17,838 nucleotides of DNA from UBA2336 sp964597075. GTDB taxonomy: Bacteria; Bacteroidota; Bacteroidia; Cytophagales; Cyclobacteriaceae. The DNA is taken from positions 1 through 17,838 of the forward strand of contig CAZQXC010000045.1 in NCBI GenBank assembly GCA_964597075.1, read 5' to 3'. Each line of letters opens with the position of its first letter. Position 1 is the first letter of the stretch. The translations under genes were made by a program, and so were the position numbers. Shown piece after piece: positions 15,455-17,838 of this stretch. Below the pieces are notes generated by a model that did no database searches, was not told the origin of the DNA, and saw only the letters and a program-made list of their open reading frames with translations.

Positions 15455-15499
15455 CAAAAGTATATTTCTACCAAGTCCAAATCGGTAACAAAAGTCACG
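15455..15499 (-). promoter_or_regulatory. TauE promoter: Crp/Fnr-like operator plus -7 box
   Basis: On the minus strand CGTGA-CTTTTG-TTACC (15484-15499) lies exactly 21 nt upstream of TACTTTTG (15455-15462), a perfect TAnnTTTG box. The ATG at 15429 is 25 nt beyond. Spacing is the same as in the YeeE and thioredoxin promoters. The remaining part of this 229-bp intergenic space (15500-15658), downstream of the kinase gene, shows only weak hairpins. Confidence 0.68.
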
Positions 15500-15658
15500 C
15501 AGACTTGCTGATGTAAGGTATTCAATTGAATATGCATCTAGAAAACCATCTCAAAAAAGTTTTTTAACAACTTGGACCTGCAGAAACCTAACATATGAAA
15601 CCAATATAGCCCTCAGCATGTTCAGGCCGAAAAATGAACTGATCTTTAAAGTTGGCTA

Positions 15659-17656
15659 CTAGTCTTTGCTCAATGAGAAGTAAAAAACAGATCCCTTACC
15701 TTCCTCACTTTCAACCCAAAGTCTGCCGCCATTTTTCTCAACAAAATCTTTACACAAAATTAATCCCAGGCCTGTTCCTTTTTCGTTGGCCGTTCCTGGT
15801 GTTGAGTGTTTAGCATCCAACCGGAATAATCTTTCAAGGACATCTTTGCTCATGCCTACTCCGGTATCCGCTACCGAAACAATAACTTCATTAACCTTTT
15901 GTTCAGCACTTAGTTTAATTACACCATTGGCAGGGGTAAACTTAATTGCATTGGAAATAAGGTTACGAACCACTGTTGTGATGGATTGCTGGTTTGCCTT
16001 AATCAGCATGGGGCTGACCTGTTCATGTAAAATGGTTATTTCCTTTGCTGCCGCCTGGGTTTGTAAAAGTTCCTTGTTTTGACTTAACACTTCAATAATA
16101 TCGAATACCTCCGGTTTGAAATCAATATTGCCCGTTTGCGAACGCGCCCATTCCAATAAATTATTAAGCAGCGTAAACAGGTTTTTAAGCGATTTGTCCA
16201 GGTCTCGCGCCACGGTTTGAATATCTTCCTTAGTTAACGCTTCAAAATGATTAATCAATAAATTCGAAAAAGACGTGAGGGAATTTAACGGACCTTTAAT
16301 ATCGTGGCCAATAATGGAAAAGAATTTGTCTTTCGTGGCATTGAGTTGTTGCAATTGAGCATTCTGTTCTTCTATGGTTTGATTTATGAACTGCAACTGT
16401 CTGTTTGATCTACGCTTCAAAAAATATAAATATAACATTAACAGCAGGATAATAACCCCCAACCCTATGAGTGCATATAAATATTGCTGAAGACGTTTCT
16501 GCTCCGCGAGTTCACGCTCTCGGTCGCGTTTTGTCTGTTCCAGTTTTTCGATTTCCTCTTCCTTTTGGCCCAATGCATACCGGCTTTGTGCTTCCACCAA
16601 TTTTTGATCACTATCTTCCTTAGCCATAAAATCATTCATCGCGATGAATAATTCCCGATACGAAAGTGCACGCTTGAAATCGCCCAACTCCTTAAAGGTC
16701 ATGCTTAGGTAATCATAACTGTTCTTTTGCGCTTCCTTTGTTTGTGCCGATTGACCAGCCGCCAGTGCCAATTCCAGGTTGGCCAGTGCTTGTTTATAAT
16801 TTTTCTGATCATAGTAAAATGAGCCTATATTATTATATGCTTCGGCTATACCCTTTTTATGATCGATGGCCTGAAATACCTCAAGTGCAGCTTTGTAGTT
16901 TGCGTATGCACGCTCTTTATTATTCATAAGCTGGTAAAGCGAACCAATTTCGTTTAGCAGAATACCCTCCTCAATTCTTGACCGTTGTTGTCGTCTTATG
17001 GTTAAAGCTTGCTTATAGTAATTCAGTGCATCGGAATACTTTTTTTGTATATCGTAAAGCCTGGCCATATTGAATAAGGCCTCAGCCTCCATATCGACAT
17101 GCTTTAACTGATCTTTTAAACGCAACACCTCCTCATGTCTTTCAAATGCTTCGTCAAGCTGATCGGTAGCCGCATATGCTTTACCTGATGCATTCAATAC
17201 CAGAGCAAGAACATCGGGCTGATTAAGCTGAAGACTGATTTCGTGTGCCCGTTCTAAAAACTGCAAGCCTTTATCATTATTACCCACTTCCTCAAAGACA
17301 TGAGCTATGGAAAGATACGTGAAGACCTGACCGGCTTTATTTTGCGAAGAATCAGCCAGGCTTAATGCCCGCAAAAATAAATCCATAGCACGCTCATAAT
17401 TATAGGCTCGCATCAGTTCAATCAGTCCCATTTCCAGCAGCACAAAAACGCGAGCAGAGTCATCCTGAATTTCAACAGCAGCCAATAATTCATCCTGCTT
17501 TTGCTGTTTGAGCAGCTCCGGGGATTGACTGTTAGTTGTTGAAAAGAAATCACGATACCAGGATGTAAGCGGAACGGTTTCCTGAGCATGAGTCATATTC
17601 CAGAAAATCAACCCGGAAAAAAAAATCATCAGGAATCGCTTGGTCAAAAAATTCAT
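15659..17656 (-). CDS. TPR-repeat sensor histidine kinase
   Basis: A 665-residue membrane protein. A signal peptide (about 1-24, ending MTHAQ) is followed by a periplasmic region of roughly six tetratricopeptide-like repeats (about 70-340, for example YSDALNYYKQALTI and YKQALANLELALAA). Next come a charged coiled coil (350-392), a membrane segment (393-413) and a second short coiled coil. The HisKA domain has the phospho-acceptor His451 in FFSIIGHDIKGPL. The HATPase domain has N-box NLISNAIKF, G1 DTGVGM (597-602) and G2 GTGLGL (627-632), so the kinase appears intact. No response regulator is adjacent, so its partner must be encoded elsewhere. The periplasmic TPR form is common in Bacteroidota, where ligands are generally unknown. 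It ends 229 nt upstream of the TauE start, and nothing besides position links it to the sulfur genes. Confidence 0.9.
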   Translation of the reverse strand: MNFLTKRFLMIFFSGLIFWNMTHAQETVPLTSWYRDFFSTTNSQSPELLKQQKQDELLAAVEIQDDSARVFVLLEMGLIELMRAYNYERAMDLFLRALSLADSSQNKAGQVFTYLSIAHVFEEVGNNDKGLQFLERAHEISLQLNQPDVLALVLNASGKAYAATDQLDEAFERHEEVLRLKDQLKHVDMEAEALFNMARLYDIQKKYSDALNYYKQALTIRRQQRSRIEEGILLNEIGSLYQLMNNKERAYANYKAALEVFQAIDHKKGIAEAYNNIGSFYYDQKNYKQALANLELALAAGQSAQTKEAQKNSYDYLSMTFKELGDFKRALSYRELFIAMNDFMAKEDSDQKLVEAQSRYALGQKEEEIEKLEQTKRDRERELAEQKRLQQYLYALIGLGVIILLLMLYLYFLKRRSNRQLQFINQTIEEQNAQLQQLNATKDKFFSIIGHDIKGPLNSLTSFSNLLINHFEALTKEDIQTVARDLDKSLKNLFTLLNNLLEWARSQTGNIDFKPEVFDIIEVLSQNKELLQTQAAAKEITILHEQVSPMLIKANQQSITTVVRNLISNAIKFTPANGVIKLSAEQKVNEVIVSVADTGVGMSKDVLERLFRLDAKHSTPGTANEKGTGLGLILCKDFVEKNGGRLWVESEEGKGSVFYFSLSKD

Positions 17657-17775
17657 GTACCGGGATTTTGTTAAAAACTGTCAAAAGTTACAAAAGCTTA
17701 TGGATTGATAGAGGTGACAATCCGATATTCGGCAAACCAAACGATAACGAGTACTGGCTGGCGTTGAATGAAAAG

Positions 17776-17803
17776 AAAAAGCCCGATGAAAAATCATCAG
17801 GCT
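17776..17803 (-). terminator. Rho-independent terminator after the tRNA
   Basis: On the minus strand a 10-bp stem AGCCTGATGA / TCATCGGGCT (one G-T wobble) with a TTTT loop is followed directly by a T run. It lies 5 nt after the tRNA 3' end and ends that transcript. The 119 bp from here to the kinase start at 17656 must hold the kinase promoter, but no perfect TAnnTTTG box was found there. Confidence 0.85.
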
Positions 17804-17808
17804 GTTAG

Positions 17809-17838
17809 TGATCCCGCTGGGATTCGAACCCAGGACCC
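17809..17838 (-). tRNA. tRNA, 3' portion only (identity not determinable)
   Basis: On the minus strand the window starts in the variable loop (GGGTC). It continues with a T arm CTGGG-TTCGAAT-CCCAG, the 3' acceptor strand CGGGATC and discriminator A. CCA is not encoded: the bases that follow are CTA. The D arm, anticodon and 5' acceptor strand lie beyond the right edge, so the amino acid cannot be named. The 5' acceptor strand should read GATCCCG. Confidence 0.88.

Noticed and set aside
17686..17701. Possible fifth operator AGTTA-CAAAAG-CTTAT upstream of the histidine kinase
   Set aside because: Only the left half and spacer resemble the others. The position 21 nt downstream holds no TAnnTTTG box and would fall on the start codon.
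1..17838. CRISPR arrays, insertion sequences, prophage or integrase genes
   Set aside because: No regular repeat-spacer array, transposase, terminal inverted repeats or phage-like proteins were seen. The tRNA at the right edge shows no attachment-site duplication within the window.

Overview
The window comes from a member of the Bacteroidota, probably a Cytophagales-type aerobe. The evidence is gene content (Bacteroidota-style WD40-caspase protein, subtilase, OprD-like porin and TPR-histidine kinase), a lack of obvious Shine-Dalgarno sequences, and promoter boxes matching the Bacteroidota -7 consensus TAnnTTTG.

Layout. Positions 1-2411 (minus) hold a secreted WD40-repeat protein that runs off the left edge just as a caspase-like domain begins. 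It is divergent from a secreted S8 subtilase (2842-4487, plus) that is interrupted by a 10-N assembly gap. A bidirectional terminator at 4510-4540 closes that block. From 4560 to 15429 every gene is on the minus strand, and most concern inorganic or sulfane sulfur. In transcription order they are: a TauE/SafE sulfite-type exporter (14635-15429); an operon of two YeeE/YedE half-transporters, a TsdA-like diheme thiosulfate dehydrogenase and an OprD-like porin (14543 down to 10903); an operon of a periplasmic DsrE-like protein, a rhodanese lipoprotein, a Tat-exported SoxB-like thiosulfohydrolase, a LysE-family transporter, a DUF983 protein and a SAM methyltransferase (10756 down to 6471); a thioredoxin (6070-6393); and a persulfide-dioxygenase-like MBL protein fused to two rhodanese domains (4560-5963). 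A TPR-histidine kinase (15659-17656) and the 3' part of a tRNA with its terminator end the window.

How the genes may work together (inference). The porin admits small sulfur anions. TsdA interconverts thiosulfate and tetrathionate. SoxB removes sulfate from a carrier-bound sulfonate, with DsrE and rhodanese proteins as candidate sulfur carriers because no SoxYZ or SoxAX is present here. The YeeE/YedE pair imports thiosulfate or a related species. The MBL-rhodanese protein oxidises persulfide to sulfite in the cytoplasm, and TauE exports sulfite.

The most notable regulatory observation is that three of these transcription units (TauE, YeeE operon, thioredoxin) carry a Crp/Fnr-like operator, TGTrA-N6-TyACA with few deviations, exactly 21 nt upstream of a perfect TAnnTTTG box. 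A fourth unit (DsrE-SoxB operon) carries the most perfect copy of the operator, about one helical turn closer to an imperfect box. This looks like a dedicated sulfur regulon controlled by a regulator that is not encoded in the window.
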